DNA of 10,680 bases from Pseudomonadota bacterium (GCA_023450535.1 JAEXGX010000415.1:1-10680); one strand, 5' to 3'; shown: positions 1 to 7,017, numbered from the stretch's first letter. The notes: a model not told the origin generated them from the letters alone. Translations and numbers: made by a program.

Positions 1-175
1 CGGTTCCGGATTTGACATAGACAAAATCCGTTGCCGAATCATCCTGAAAGGAAAAGGACTGCCCTTTCTTCAGACTCTTCTCCACGGCATAGGCCCCGGC
101 CTCTTCCCATACCCTGCTGATGCCGGATATGACGCAGGGGTAGCCGATATCCGCACGGGGCGCTCCGCTTCCCAT
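1..175 (-). CDS. Crp/Fnr-type transcriptional regulator, N-terminal fragment
   Basis: The gene starts inside the window and leaves through the left edge, so only 58 codons are visible. The ATG at 175 has an AGGGAG ribosome site about 9 nt upstream. Residues 37-58 (LKKGQSFSFQDD, then DFVYVKSGT) match the start of a cyclic-nucleotide-binding-like beta roll, where Crp/Fnr proteins carry a 'kkGq.lf..gd..d..yvksG' pattern. The C-terminal helix-turn-helix expected for this family would lie outside the window. The gene begins 39 nt after the tmk stop on the same strand with no terminator between, so it is probably co-transcribed with tmk and the HD protein. The effector (cAMP, nitrosative stress, redox or other) cannot be read from this fragment. 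A non-regulatory cNMP-domain protein remains possible. Confidence 0.6.
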   Translation of the reverse strand, partial: MGSGAPRADIGYPCVISGISRVWEEAGAYAVEKSLKKGQSFSFQDDSATDFVYVKSGT

Positions 176-214
176 AAGTCTTTCTCCCTTCCGGGCAAGC
201 CAAAAAGCCTCAGA

Positions 215-841
215 TCATCTGCGCCGCAACAGTTCCGCCCAGGCGGCGTCCGCCAGTTCTTCCGGCGTCTGGGCGGCATCCAGCGTCACAAAGCGCGCGG
301 GAAAGGCCCGCGCCCGCTTCAGAAACGCCGCCCGCACCCGGCGGTGAAAAGCCAGGGCTTCAGCTTCGAAACGGCCTTCCTTCTCGCTCAGGCCGCTTTC
401 CGCATTGCGGCGCATAGCCCGTTCCAGCCCTGTTTCTTCCGGCAAATCCAACAGAAAGGTGAGCTCCGGCCACAGGCCGCCCACTGCGTCGTCATTGAGG
501 CGCTGGAGCCAGCCTTCGTCCATGCCACGCCCGCCCCCCTGGTAGGCAATGGTGGAATCGGCGTAGCGGTCACAGAGCACCCATTCGCCCCGCGCCAGGG
601 CGGGACGGATCACTTCCTCCACATGCTGCGCACGGTCGGCAAGAAAAAGGTACAGCTCCGCGCGCGGAGCCACGGTCCGGCCGCAATCCAGCAACAGAGC
701 GCGGATATCCCGCCCCAACGCACAGCCTCCGGGCTCACGGGTACGTAGCACAGCGTGCCCGGCGTGTTCCAGGCGCGCAGCCAGATTCGCCGCCAACGTG
801 CTTTTACCCGATCCCTCCACGCCCTCTAGAGTAAGGAACAT
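215..841 (-). CDS. tmk: Thymidylate kinase (dTMP kinase)
   Basis: This 208-residue protein phosphorylates dTMP to dTDP with ATP in the cytoplasm, an essential step of dTTP synthesis. The P-loop GVEGSGKST is at residues 7-15. The TREPGG motif at 34-39 and the DRYADSTIAYQGGGR block at 91-105 are the family signature and dTMP-binding region. The length is normal for bacterial Tmk. The ATG at 841 lies inside the 3' end of the upstream HD gene (16-nt overlap), and its AAAAGGAT ribosome site is made of that gene's last codons, so translational coupling is likely. The Crp/Fnr gene follows after 39 nt. Nothing is missing or broken. Confidence 0.97.
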   Translation of the reverse strand: MFLTLEGVEGSGKSTLAANLAARLEHAGHAVLRTREPGGCALGRDIRALLLDCGRTVAPRAELYLFLADRAQHVEEVIRPALARGEWVLCDRYADSTIAYQGGGRGMDEGWLQRLNDDAVGGLWPELTFLLDLPEETGLERAMRRNAESGLSEKEGRFEAEALAFHRRVRAAFLKRARAFPARFVTLDAAQTPEELADAAWAELLRRR

Positions 842-2490
842 TGGGTCAGATCCTTTTCCCGCGCCTTGTCGGGCCTGCTTTCCGCCTTGCCGTCCGTGTC
901 CTCAGCGGCAAGGGGCGGGACAGAAGGTACGCCGGAACTCCCCTCCGGCACATCGCGTTCTCCATGAACTTCCGACGCCTTACGCCGCTTGCGCTGTTTT
1001 CTGAGTGCGGATTTATCATTACTTTCTCCGCTCTCACTCTCTGCCTTTTCAGGTACGTCTTTCACTGTCTTGGGCGCATCTTCCCGGATTTCGGGTTCGC
1101 GCTCCGCCATGCGGGCGCGCTCCTCTGCGGCCAGCATATCCACTTCAATCCAGGGAGGCAGGGACGAAGGCGCTTCTTCAACGGCGCTTTCCTCCTCCAT
1201 ACAATCGGCAAATGTTGCGCCAGAGACATTAACGGACGCGTCAACCGGCGCGGCACGCCGGCTTTCTTCGGAAGAAGTTTCTTCCGAGACGGCAAGGGAT
1301 TCCGTCACATCTTCGCTTCCGCAATCCCGGCTCCCGCCACAAACTGCGCCTGCTTCATCCTGCCCGAAAGCCGCATCCGAATCCCCAAAAATTTCTGGCT
1401 CAGATGCGCCGTTTCCAGTGTAAAGACTGTCTGCCCGGCTGGCCGGCGTGTCAGCCGAAGTGTCAGCCAACTTGCCCGGGGGAGTGCCCGGCACCCGGCA
1501 CAGGGCGCGCCCCAAAAGGTTCTGCCAGGGGCTCCATTCCAGCCCGCCAACGCGTTCCTGTCCATTTTCCTGTCTGCCGCCCCGCGCCTCAGAAGCATTG
1601 TTCCGGGGCGGAAAAAGGCCTCGCCACTGGGCAATCTTGGCGTCGATATTGTCTGCGTAATGCAGGGCAAAGGCTTCCGCCGTAGCGGGCTGACGCGGCG
1701 ATCCGTATTCCAGTTCGCCGTGGTGGCTGGCGATCAGGTGGCGAAAATGCAGGGCCAGCTCCGGTTCCAGGCCGGACGCTACGAGATGGGGCTCCATCAT
1801 GAGCAGCCCCTGGGTGATATGCCCGAGAAAACGTCCCGCGTCGGTATAATCGTTGACCAGCCCGCCGCTCATTTCCTCCAGCTTGCCGATGTCGTGCAAC
1901 AGCGCAGCAGCACACAGCAATTGCCGATCCAGCTCGGGATAATGATCCGCCATGCGCAAACACAACCCGGCCACAGACAACTGGTGTTCCAGCAAACCGC
2001 CCACATACGCATGATGTACGCTCTTTGCCGCAGGAGCAAAGGGCAGGCTACGGCAAACGCGCTCATCCCCCAGAACGGAACGGATGAACGCCTTCCACGG
2101 TGCATGGGTGAACTCCCGTTCGATCATGGCGTCCAGTTCTTCCTGCATATCCGATACGGGGCGCGGGCTGGCAGGCATGAATTCGGAAAGATCAAGCAGT
2201 GTGACTTCTTCTTCCGTCAGCACGCGCAGTTCATCCACGGTGAGTTGAAGCTGATCGCGAAAAAGCCCCACTCTGCCCCGAACCCGGACAAGTTGGCCAG
2301 CGGCGAGTTCGTGAAAGGAAGCACTCAGCGGACTCCAGATCTTGGCCTCCATTGTTCCCCCGGCGTCGCGCAGTTCCAGCCGCCAGTAGGGGCCATTGCG
2401 CGATTGTTGAAGGGATGCGCTGCCAAGCAAAAAAACCGAATCCGCCTCGCCGTTTGCCGCGAGGTCGCGAATGCATTGTCTTTGATTCAT
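826..2490 (-). CDS. OB-fold/HD-domain phosphohydrolase, YhaM-like 3'-5' exoribonuclease family, with long disordered C-terminal tail
   Basis: This 554-residue protein has three parts. Residues about 15-92 form an OB-fold-like nucleic-acid-binding domain (PYWRLELRD, EAKIW, VRVRGRV). Residues about 155-290 carry an HD domain with H169 (LLEHQ), H199-D200 (LLHDIGKLEE), H224, H256-H257 and D280 (HYADNIDAK), the likely metal ligands. This order is that of YhaM/CBF1-type 3'-5' exonucleases, usually about 310-320 residues. A WSPWQNLLGRAL block at 319-330 looks like the end of the conserved core. Residues about 334-554 are rich in Glu, Ser, Ala and Asp, with a basic cluster (RKQRKRRK, 497-504), and look disordered. 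The ATG at 2490 is preceded by AGGTAA. It heads an operon with tmk. RNase activity is inferred from the family; the actual substrate is not known. Confidence 0.85.
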   Translation of the reverse strand: MNQRQCIRDLAANGEADSVFLLGSASLQQSRNGPYWRLELRDAGGTMEAKIWSPLSASFHELAAGQLVRVRGRVGLFRDQLQLTVDELRVLTEEEVTLLDLSEFMPASPRPVSDMQEELDAMIEREFTHAPWKAFIRSVLGDERVCRSLPFAPAAKSVHHAYVGGLLEHQLSVAGLCLRMADHYPELDRQLLCAAALLHDIGKLEEMSGGLVNDYTDAGRFLGHITQGLLMMEPHLVASGLEPELALHFRHLIASHHGELEYGSPRQPATAEAFALHYADNIDAKIAQWRGLFPPRNNASEARGGRQENGQERVGGLEWSPWQNLLGRALCRVPGTPPGKLADTSADTPASRADSLYTGNGASEPEIFGDSDAAFGQDEAGAVCGGSRDCGSEDVTESLAVSEETSSEESRRAAPVDASVNVSGATFADCMEEESAVEEAPSSLPPWIEVDMLAAEERARMAEREPEIREDAPKTVKDVPEKAESESGESNDKSALRKQRKRRKASEVHGERDVPEGSSGVPSVPPLAAEDTDGKAESRPDKAREKDLTQCSLL

Positions 2491-2608
2491 ATATTACCTA
2501 GTATGCCGTATGCTTTATTAGGAATTGAACAACCTCGCCTGCATCGTTTTTTTTGTCAACGTCCGGCGTGCCCTTTCCTCCTGCGCAACGCAGACCCTTG
2601 GAGGTCCC
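2491..2608. other. Divergent intergenic region between the HD-tmk operon and surE
   Basis: This 118-nt spacer must hold the start signals for both directions. A TTGACA hexamer lies on the minus strand within a run of eight A residues (T-run at 2549-2556 on the plus strand), but no good -10 box sits 16-18 nt from it. CATACT near the HD start is a weak -10 candidate. On the plus strand TTGAAC lies upstream of the T-run, again without a convincing partner. I therefore assign no promoter. The surE ribosome site GGAGG is at 2600-2604. Confidence 0.4.
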
Positions 2609-3367
2609 ATGAATATTCTTCTCAGCAACGACGACGGCATTTACGCGCCGGGTTTGCGCTCCCTGTACCGCGTCCTTATCGACGCAGGACACTCGGTCAC
2701 CGTTGTGGCTCCGGCCATGGAACAGTCCGGCGTAAGCAGCGCACTGTCCGCACGCGGCCCGCTCCAGGCCCGCCCCCTGAACGAGGACGGCTTTACCGGT
2801 TACGCCGTGTTCGGCACCCCGGCAGACTGCACCATGCTCGGACTGTTCGGCATTTTTCCGGAAGACGCACAGCCGGATCTGGTTCTGTCGGGCATCAACC
2901 GGGGGCCGAACTCCGGCATGGACGTGCTTTTTTCCGGCACGGTGGGTGCAGCCATGCAAGGCGCGCTGGCAGGTATTCCCTCTGTCGCCATATCCAACGC
3001 CGACTTCACGAGTGACAGCCGGGAACAGGCCTGCATGGCAGTGGAGCTGATCGAGCGTATGGACTGGTCAACTCTGCCGCGCAATGTGGTCTATAATCTG
3101 AATTTCCCCGCCTGCCCGGCGGCTGAAATCAAGGGACTCAAAGTCTGCCCGCACGGCACGCGCTGGACGCTTTCCCGCTTCGAGCGCCGCGCCACGCCCG
3201 ATGGACGCCCCTACTGGTGGATGACGGACAAGGAACGCCTGTTTCACTCGCCCCTGGCAGGCCCGGACAAACACTGGCTGCATGAAGGCTACATGACTCT
3301 CTCCCCCTTGAAACCGAATTTCAACGATGAAGAAACGCTGGCCCTGCTGGCGGGAATGGGCGACTGA
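2609..3367 (+). CDS. surE: 5'/3'-nucleotidase SurE
   Basis: This 252-residue cytoplasmic metal-dependent phosphatase dephosphorylates nucleoside 5'- and 3'-monophosphates and is linked in other bacteria to stationary-phase survival. The N-terminus MNILLSNDDG supplies the metal-binding pair D8-D9. S40 in EQSGVSS and N97 in SGINRGPNSG complete the expected metal site. The GTPADC motif is at residues 69-74. The reading frame is open back to an ATG at 2525, but the start at 2609 is preferred because GGAGG lies at 2600-2604 and family members begin exactly at this methionine. The length fits the family. It is followed by fba after 141 nt on the same strand, with only a weak, loop-heavy inverted repeat and no T-run between, so read-through into fba is possible. 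Confidence 0.95.
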   Translation: MNILLSNDDGIYAPGLRSLYRVLIDAGHSVTVVAPAMEQSGVSSALSARGPLQARPLNEDGFTGYAVFGTPADCTMLGLFGIFPEDAQPDLVLSGINRGPNSGMDVLFSGTVGAAMQGALAGIPSVAISNADFTSDSREQACMAVELIERMDWSTLPRNVVYNLNFPACPAAEIKGLKVCPHGTRWTLSRFERRATPDGRPYWWMTDKERLFHSPLAGPDKHWLHEGYMTLSPLKPNFNDEETLALLAGMGD

Positions 3368-3508
3368 AGGCTCCCCCTCCCCGCGTTGCCAAAAAACACA
3401 AGGCGGGATATGTTGAACAGGCTGAAACGTTGACGATATCCGTGCGCCGCGCCATGCGGCCACATTTTGGTCACCCTATCAACCGGGCCAGGAAATCAGG
3501 AGGTATTC

Positions 3509-4432
3509 ATGCCCCTTACCACACCCAAAGCCATGTTTGAGCGCGCCTATAAAGAGGGCTACGCCATCGGTGCGTTCAACGTGAACAATATGGAAATTAT
3601 CCAGGGCATCATGCAGGCAGGCAGTGAGGAACAGGCTCCCCTTATCCTCCAGGTTTCCGCCGGAGCCCGCAAATATGCCGGGCAGGCCTACATCATGAAG
3701 CTGGTGGAAGCCGCCCTTATGGAAAACGACCTCCCCGTGGTGGTGCATCTGGACCACGGCGCGGATTTCGACATCTGCAAGGCCTGCATCGACGGCGGCT
3801 TTACCTCCGTGATGATTGACGGCTCGCATTTGCCCTTTGAAGAAAACATCGCCGTTACCAAAAGAGTTGTGGATTACGCCCATGAACGCGGCGTGTGGGT
3901 GGAAGCCGAGTTGGGCAAACTGGCCGGGGTGGAAGAACACGTTTCCTCTGAGCACAGCGTGTACACTGACCCGGATGAGGCTGTGGAATTCGTACAGCGC
4001 AGTGGCTGCGACTCTCTGGCCGTGGACATCGGCACCAGCCACGGGGCTTACAAGTTCAAGGGCGAGGCCAAACTCGACTTTGCGCGTCTGGATACCATCA
4101 CCTCCCTTCTGCCAGGCTATCCTCTGGTACTGCACGGAGCCTCCAGCGTGCCTCAGGAATTTGTTGAAATGGCCAACCAGTACGGCGGCAAGCTGGGCGG
4201 CGCAAAAGGCGTGCCGGAAGACATGCTGCGCAAGGCCGCCATGTCCGGTGTCTGCAAGATCAACATCGACTCGGACATCCGGCTCGCCATGACGGCCAAC
4301 ATCCGCCGCCACCTCGCCGAACACCCCGAAGACTTCGACCCACGCGGCTACCTCAAGCCCGCCCGTGAAGCCGTGAAGCTTATGGTTCAGCACAAGATCA
4401 AGCGAGTGCTGGGCTGTTCCGGCAAAGCGTAA
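3509..4432 (+). CDS. fba: Class II fructose-1,6-bisphosphate aldolase
   Basis: This 307-residue zinc enzyme interconverts fructose-1,6-bisphosphate with dihydroxyacetone phosphate and glyceraldehyde-3-phosphate in glycolysis and gluconeogenesis. HLDHG at 80-84 gives the catalytic Asp82 and the metal ligand His83. His178 (GTSHGAYKF) and His209 (LVLHGASS) are the other expected zinc ligands, and NIDSD at 252-256 is the substrate-phosphate/catalytic loop. The GAYKFKG and GAKGVPEDM segments resemble the subtype shared with Giardia and Treponema rather than the 350-residue E. coli form. The start at 3509 is chosen over an in-frame ATG at 3467 because AGGAGG lies at 3498-3503 and the protein then begins in family register. 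The product of this enzyme is the substrate of the downstream gap gene, although a 325-nt structured spacer separates them. Confidence 0.96.
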   Translation: MPLTTPKAMFERAYKEGYAIGAFNVNNMEIIQGIMQAGSEEQAPLILQVSAGARKYAGQAYIMKLVEAALMENDLPVVVHLDHGADFDICKACIDGGFTSVMIDGSHLPFEENIAVTKRVVDYAHERGVWVEAELGKLAGVEEHVSSEHSVYTDPDEAVEFVQRSGCDSLAVDIGTSHGAYKFKGEAKLDFARLDTITSLLPGYPLVLHGASSVPQEFVEMANQYGGKLGGAKGVPEDMLRKAAMSGVCKINIDSDIRLAMTANIRRHLAEHPEDFDPRGYLKPAREAVKLMVQHKIKRVLGCSGKA

Positions 4433-4471
4433 CGCATTTCAAAATTAAAATGCTCCAGAATATTGATAAAC

Positions 4472-4590
4472 CGGGGCTCTGCCCCGCACCCCGCCGGGAC
4501 CGAGCCGGTCTGGCAGGGAGATACTCTCCCCCGGACCCCCATAATTATAACATAGTGTCATAATTGGGGGTGCAGGGGCATCATGCCCCG
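4472..4590. repeat. Hairpin-rich intergenic element with imperfect inverted ends
   Basis: The left end (4472-4492) reads CGGGGC, loop TCT, GCCCCG, then CACCCC. The reverse complement of the right end (4566-4590) reads CGGGGC, loop ATGAT, GCCCC, T, GCACCCCC. The two ends are thus imperfect inverted copies, each folding into its own hairpin. Inside are GACCG/CGGTC (4498-4510), GGGAGA/TCTCCC (4516-4530), and a larger stem pairing ACCCCC..AATTAT (4535-4548) with ATAATTGGGGGT (4560-4571), with a 2-nt bulge. No ORF is present. The build resembles dispersed palindromic intergenic repeats or a small MITE-like element. I see one copy in this window and no clear target-site duplication, so the repeat status is inferred. 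Confidence 0.5.
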
Positions 4591-4602
4591 CTTTGCTCTC
4601 TG

Positions 4603-4711
4603 TTTCCCTAAACCGCTTCGCGGCTAAGGGAAATGACGGGCAAGCCCGTCACCCTTCGGGCAGGTGCCCAAGGGAGTTTGAGGAGGCAAGAAGCCCCCTC
4701 AGGGACTTTTT
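4603..4711 (+). other. Array of four abutting stem-loops followed by T5, upstream of gap
   Basis: Stem 1 (4603-4633) pairs TTTCCC..CCGC with GCGG..GGGAAA across a TTC loop, with two mismatches. Stem 2 (4634-4651) is TGACGGGC-AA-GCCCGTCA, perfect over 8 bp. Stem 3 (4652-4674) is CCCTT(C)GGGC-AGGT-GCCCAAGGG with one bulged base. Stem 4 (4679-4701) pairs TGAGGAGGC with GCCCCCTCA around AAGAA with one mismatch. The first three touch without a linker. TTTTT at 4707-4711 follows stem 4 after 5 nt. With the element at 4472-4590 this accounts for most of the 325-nt fba-gap gap. It could be an intergenic repeat, a terminator for fba, a processing site or a gap leader; the sequence alone does not decide. 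Confidence 0.55.
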
Positions 4712-4757
4712 CGGCAGCTTCAGAGCCTTTCCCTATACGAAAACCAAGGAGCCCCCT

Positions 4758-5759
4758 ATGTCCACCAGACTTGCCATCAACGGTTTTGGCCGCATCGGCC
4801 GCTATCTTATCCGCCTGCTGGCCGACGCCTCCGACGTGGAAATCGTGGCCGTTAACGCCCGCGCCGACAACGCCACGCTGGCCCATCTGCTCAAGTATGA
4901 TTCCACCTTCGGCCACTTCCCCTTCCCGGTCAGCGCCACGGAAAACGGCATCATGGTCAATGGCCGTGAAATCCTCGTTACCCGCGCCGGTCTGGGCGAA
5001 TGGGACTGGAAGCCCTTTAATGTAGATGTGGTGGTGGAAAGCACCGGCAAGGTCAAAAAGCGCGCCGATCTGGCCAAACATCTTGAAGGCGGGGCGAAAA
5101 AGGTCATCGCCAGCGCGCCCGTGTCTGACGCAGATGTCACCATTGTCATGGGCGTAAACGACGGCGACTACGATGCCGCCGCGCACGACGTGCTCTCCGC
5201 CGCGTCCTGCACCACCAACTGCCTGGCCCCGGCGGCCAAGGTGGTAAACGATACCTTTGGCATCAAGCACGGCCTGATGACCACCATCCATTCCTATACC
5301 ATGAGCCAGCGCATTCTGGACGGCTCCCACAAGGATCTGCGCCGCGCCCGTGCCTGCGCCGTGTCCATGATTCCCACCAGCACCGGAGCGGCCAAGGCCA
5401 CCGCGCTGGTCATTCCCGCGCTCAAGGGCAAGCTTGACGGCATGGCCGTGCGCGTGCCCACCCCCAACGTCTCCTTGGTAGACCTCACCTGCGAGCTGGA
5501 AAACGATGCCGATGTCGCGTCCGTGAACGCCGCGCTGAAGGCCGCGTCCGAAGGCCCGATGAAGGAAAACATGGGCTACTGTGAAGAACCTCTGGTTTCC
5601 GTGGACTTCAACGGTTCCACCTACGGCGGCGTGGTTGACTCCCTGCTCACCGCCGTCATGGACAAGCGTATGCTCAAGCTGATCATCTGGTACGACAATG
5701 AAGCGGGCTTCACCAACCAGCTCGCCCGCCTTGTCCGCCTTGTGGGCGGCAAGCTGTAG
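4758..5759 (+). CDS. gap: Glyceraldehyde-3-phosphate dehydrogenase, phosphorylating
   Basis: This 333-residue enzyme oxidises glyceraldehyde-3-phosphate with phosphate and a nicotinamide cofactor to 1,3-bisphosphoglycerate. The Rossmann motif is INGFGRIGR (7-15). The catalytic Cys151 lies in ASCTTNCLAP and the catalytic His178 in TTIHSYT. The C-terminal WYDNE is at 311-315. The start at 4758 has AAGGAG at 4746-4751 and matches the family N-terminus; the open frame back to 4593 runs through the hairpin array and has no support. Two cofactor positions are unusual. The NAD-type VNDLT segment is replaced by VNARA (32-36), and the LP pair before HKDLRR is replaced by GS (189-190). Both changes point toward NADP acceptance. 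It sits downstream of fba in the same pathway. Confidence 0.96.
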   Translation: MSTRLAINGFGRIGRYLIRLLADASDVEIVAVNARADNATLAHLLKYDSTFGHFPFPVSATENGIMVNGREILVTRAGLGEWDWKPFNVDVVVESTGKVKKRADLAKHLEGGAKKVIASAPVSDADVTIVMGVNDGDYDAAAHDVLSAASCTTNCLAPAAKVVNDTFGIKHGLMTTIHSYTMSQRILDGSHKDLRRARACAVSMIPTSTGAAKATALVIPALKGKLDGMAVRVPTPNVSLVDLTCELENDADVASVNAALKAASEGPMKENMGYCEEPLVSVDFNGSTYGGVVDSLLTAVMDKRMLKLIIWYDNEAGFTNQLARLVRLVGGKL

Positions 5760-5798
5760 GATTCCCCTGCGCTAAGCCGCAACCTACTCGCGATTTTC

Positions 5799-5825
5799 GG
5801 GGCTGCTGACAATGTCAGCAGCCCC
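5799..5825. other. Perfect 12-bp stem-loop between convergent gap and ZIP genes
   Basis: GGGGCTGCTGAC (5799-5810) pairs perfectly with GTCAGCAGCCCC (5814-5825) around a 3-nt AAT loop, 40 nt after the gap stop. Neither strand has a T-run directly after the stem, so it is not a canonical intrinsic terminator. It may protect the 3' end of the gap mRNA or act together with the smaller hairpin at 5883-5902. Confidence 0.6.
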
Positions 5826-5882
5826 ACGGGAACAGCATTGCGTTCCAGCTTCAGACGTGAAATCTGCGAGCCAAAACAAGGA

Positions 5883-5902
5883 ACATGCGGGCATGTATTT
5901 TT
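5883..5902 (+). terminator. Candidate intrinsic terminator after gap
   Basis: ACATGC (5883-5888) and GCATGT (5891-5896) form a short stem followed by ATTTTT (5897-5902) on the plus strand. The stem is only 6 bp with a 2-nt loop, so it is weak. Its place between convergent genes, 16 nt beyond the ZIP stop, is right for a shared or gap-side terminator. Confidence 0.45.
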
Positions 5903-5917
5903 CAGTCATAACATACT

Positions 5918-6754
5918 CTACATATAGATAACCAATAACCCCACCATAATGCCGCCCAGGGTTGAAAAGGCAGGAAGTTTGCTGCGATAGAGCAGAATAG
6001 CCTGCGGCAAAATTTCTCCGAACACAACATAAAGCATGGCGCCACTGGCAAAACACAAACTCAGAGCCAGCCCCAGCGCGCCCATTTCCCCAATGCAGTA
6101 TCCGATCAGTGCGCCCAGAACTGTGGGCAAGCCGCTCAGCGCCGTAGCCAGAATGGCCCGAGATCTGGACATACCTCCGCTGATCAGGGGCACCGCCACC
6201 GCCATACCTTCCGGAATGTTATGAAGGCCGATCAACACGGCCAGAATCAGCGCAGACCCCGCCATCACGCCGTCCGTATTGGCGAATGAAGCTCCAATGG
6301 TCATGCCCTCCGGCACATTGTGCAGAGCAATGGCACAGGCCATGACAGCACCGGCGATGAACAGTGATGCGGAGGAATCGTTCTTTTTCATGTGTTCTTC
6401 CAGATGATCGCTGTGGATCAGTTCCTCCAGCGAATCCGCCGTTTGCGGATGAGCGGCGTTAATATGCGGAACCTCGGGGTTGGTACGTCTGTCAATGAGG
6501 TAATTAAGCGCATAAACCAACCCCACACCGACCGCAATTCCCGCAATAATGGTGTGTATGCCTACTTTCGTATCTATCGAACTGATAATGAGATCAAAGC
6601 AAACGATACTCAGCATGACCCCTGCGGCAAAGCTGAGCAGCAGACTCACCGTCCGGGAGGAATCTTTTCTGAACAGCGCCCCGACAATTCCGCCCAGCCC
6701 TGTTCCTCCGACGCCCGCAACCGTCGTGACAAAAACCAGCATGGCGATATCCAT
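5918..6754 (-). CDS. ZIP-family divalent metal transporter (ZupT-like)
   Basis: This 278-residue inner-membrane protein imports Zn2+ and possibly Fe2+, Mn2+ or other divalent ions. About eight hydrophobic segments are visible, starting near residues 4-27, 36-58 and 65-88. The paired signature motifs are HNVPEG (145-150) and HNIPEG (178-183), the metal-binding helices of ZIP proteins, and FGEILP (245-250) matches a conserved later helix. A loop of about 40 residues (89-130) carries six histidines (PHINAAHP, HSDHLEEH), as is common between helices 3 and 4 of ZIP proteins. The ATG at 6754 is preceded by GAGGGGG. It is transcribed toward gap. It lies downstream of the FadL-like gene but behind that gene's terminator, so it probably has its own promoter. 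The metal cannot be assigned from sequence. Confidence 0.93.
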   Translation of the reverse strand: MDIAMLVFVTTVAGVGGTGLGGIVGALFRKDSSRTVSLLLSFAAGVMLSIVCFDLIISSIDTKVGIHTIIAGIAVGVGLVYALNYLIDRRTNPEVPHINAAHPQTADSLEELIHSDHLEEHMKKNDSSASLFIAGAVMACAIALHNVPEGMTIGASFANTDGVMAGSALILAVLIGLHNIPEGMAVAVPLISGGMSRSRAILATALSGLPTVLGALIGYCIGEMGALGLALSLCFASGAMLYVVFGEILPQAILLYRSKLPAFSTLGGIMVGLLVIYM

Positions 6755-6984
6755 TCTTCATCCCCCTCGTTCTGTGGAGCAGATTAGCCTTTCACGAGCC
6801 ACATGACCGAGACATCACGTCACGCACCTTGCGTCCGGAATCCAGGCATGGCGATGGGCCGCATCCGCGTGAAGGATTCACGGCGCGGAAAACGCTCCAT
6901 GTGAACGGATAAACGCTTTCCCGCGTCAAGGCAAATGCTTTCGCCTCCGGGCCATGCGCCCCCCCGCCAACGAGCGCATATACG
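6755..6984. other. Leader region of the ZIP gene, no gene seen
   Basis: This stretch lies between the FadL-side terminator and the ZIP start. On the minus strand TTGACG (6924-6929) is a possible -35 box, but the hexamer 17 nt downstream (GTTCAC) is a poor -10. Small open frames here lack ribosome sites and recognisable content. I see no clear Fur- or Zur-type palindrome. Confidence 0.35.
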
Positions 6985-7017
6985 AAAAGGGCCGGAACGC
7001 ATGCGTTCCGGCCCTTT
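6985..7017 (-). terminator. Strong intrinsic terminator after the FadL-family gene
   Basis: Positions 6986-7017 are a perfect 32-nt palindrome with stem GGGCCGGAACG and its complement and a CATG turn. Read on the minus strand it ends in TTTT, starting 22 nt after the FadL-family stop codon. The stem and U-run make a canonical rho-independent terminator. It separates this transcript from the ZIP gene. Confidence 0.88.

Noticed and set aside
841..3015. 724-codon open frame on the plus strand, antisense to the HD gene and running into surE
   Set aside because: It is the complementary frame of a GC-rich gene with a low-complexity tail, has no ribosome site or family resemblance, and overlaps well-supported surE in another frame.
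3430..3458. TTGACG upstream of fba as a -35 box
   Set aside because: The hexamer at 17 nt (CATGCG) is a very poor -10, so I do not call a promoter.
3479..4393. 304-codon open frame antisense to fba
   Set aside because: It mirrors the aldolase codons, giving a His/Gly/Val-rich product with no recognisable domain.
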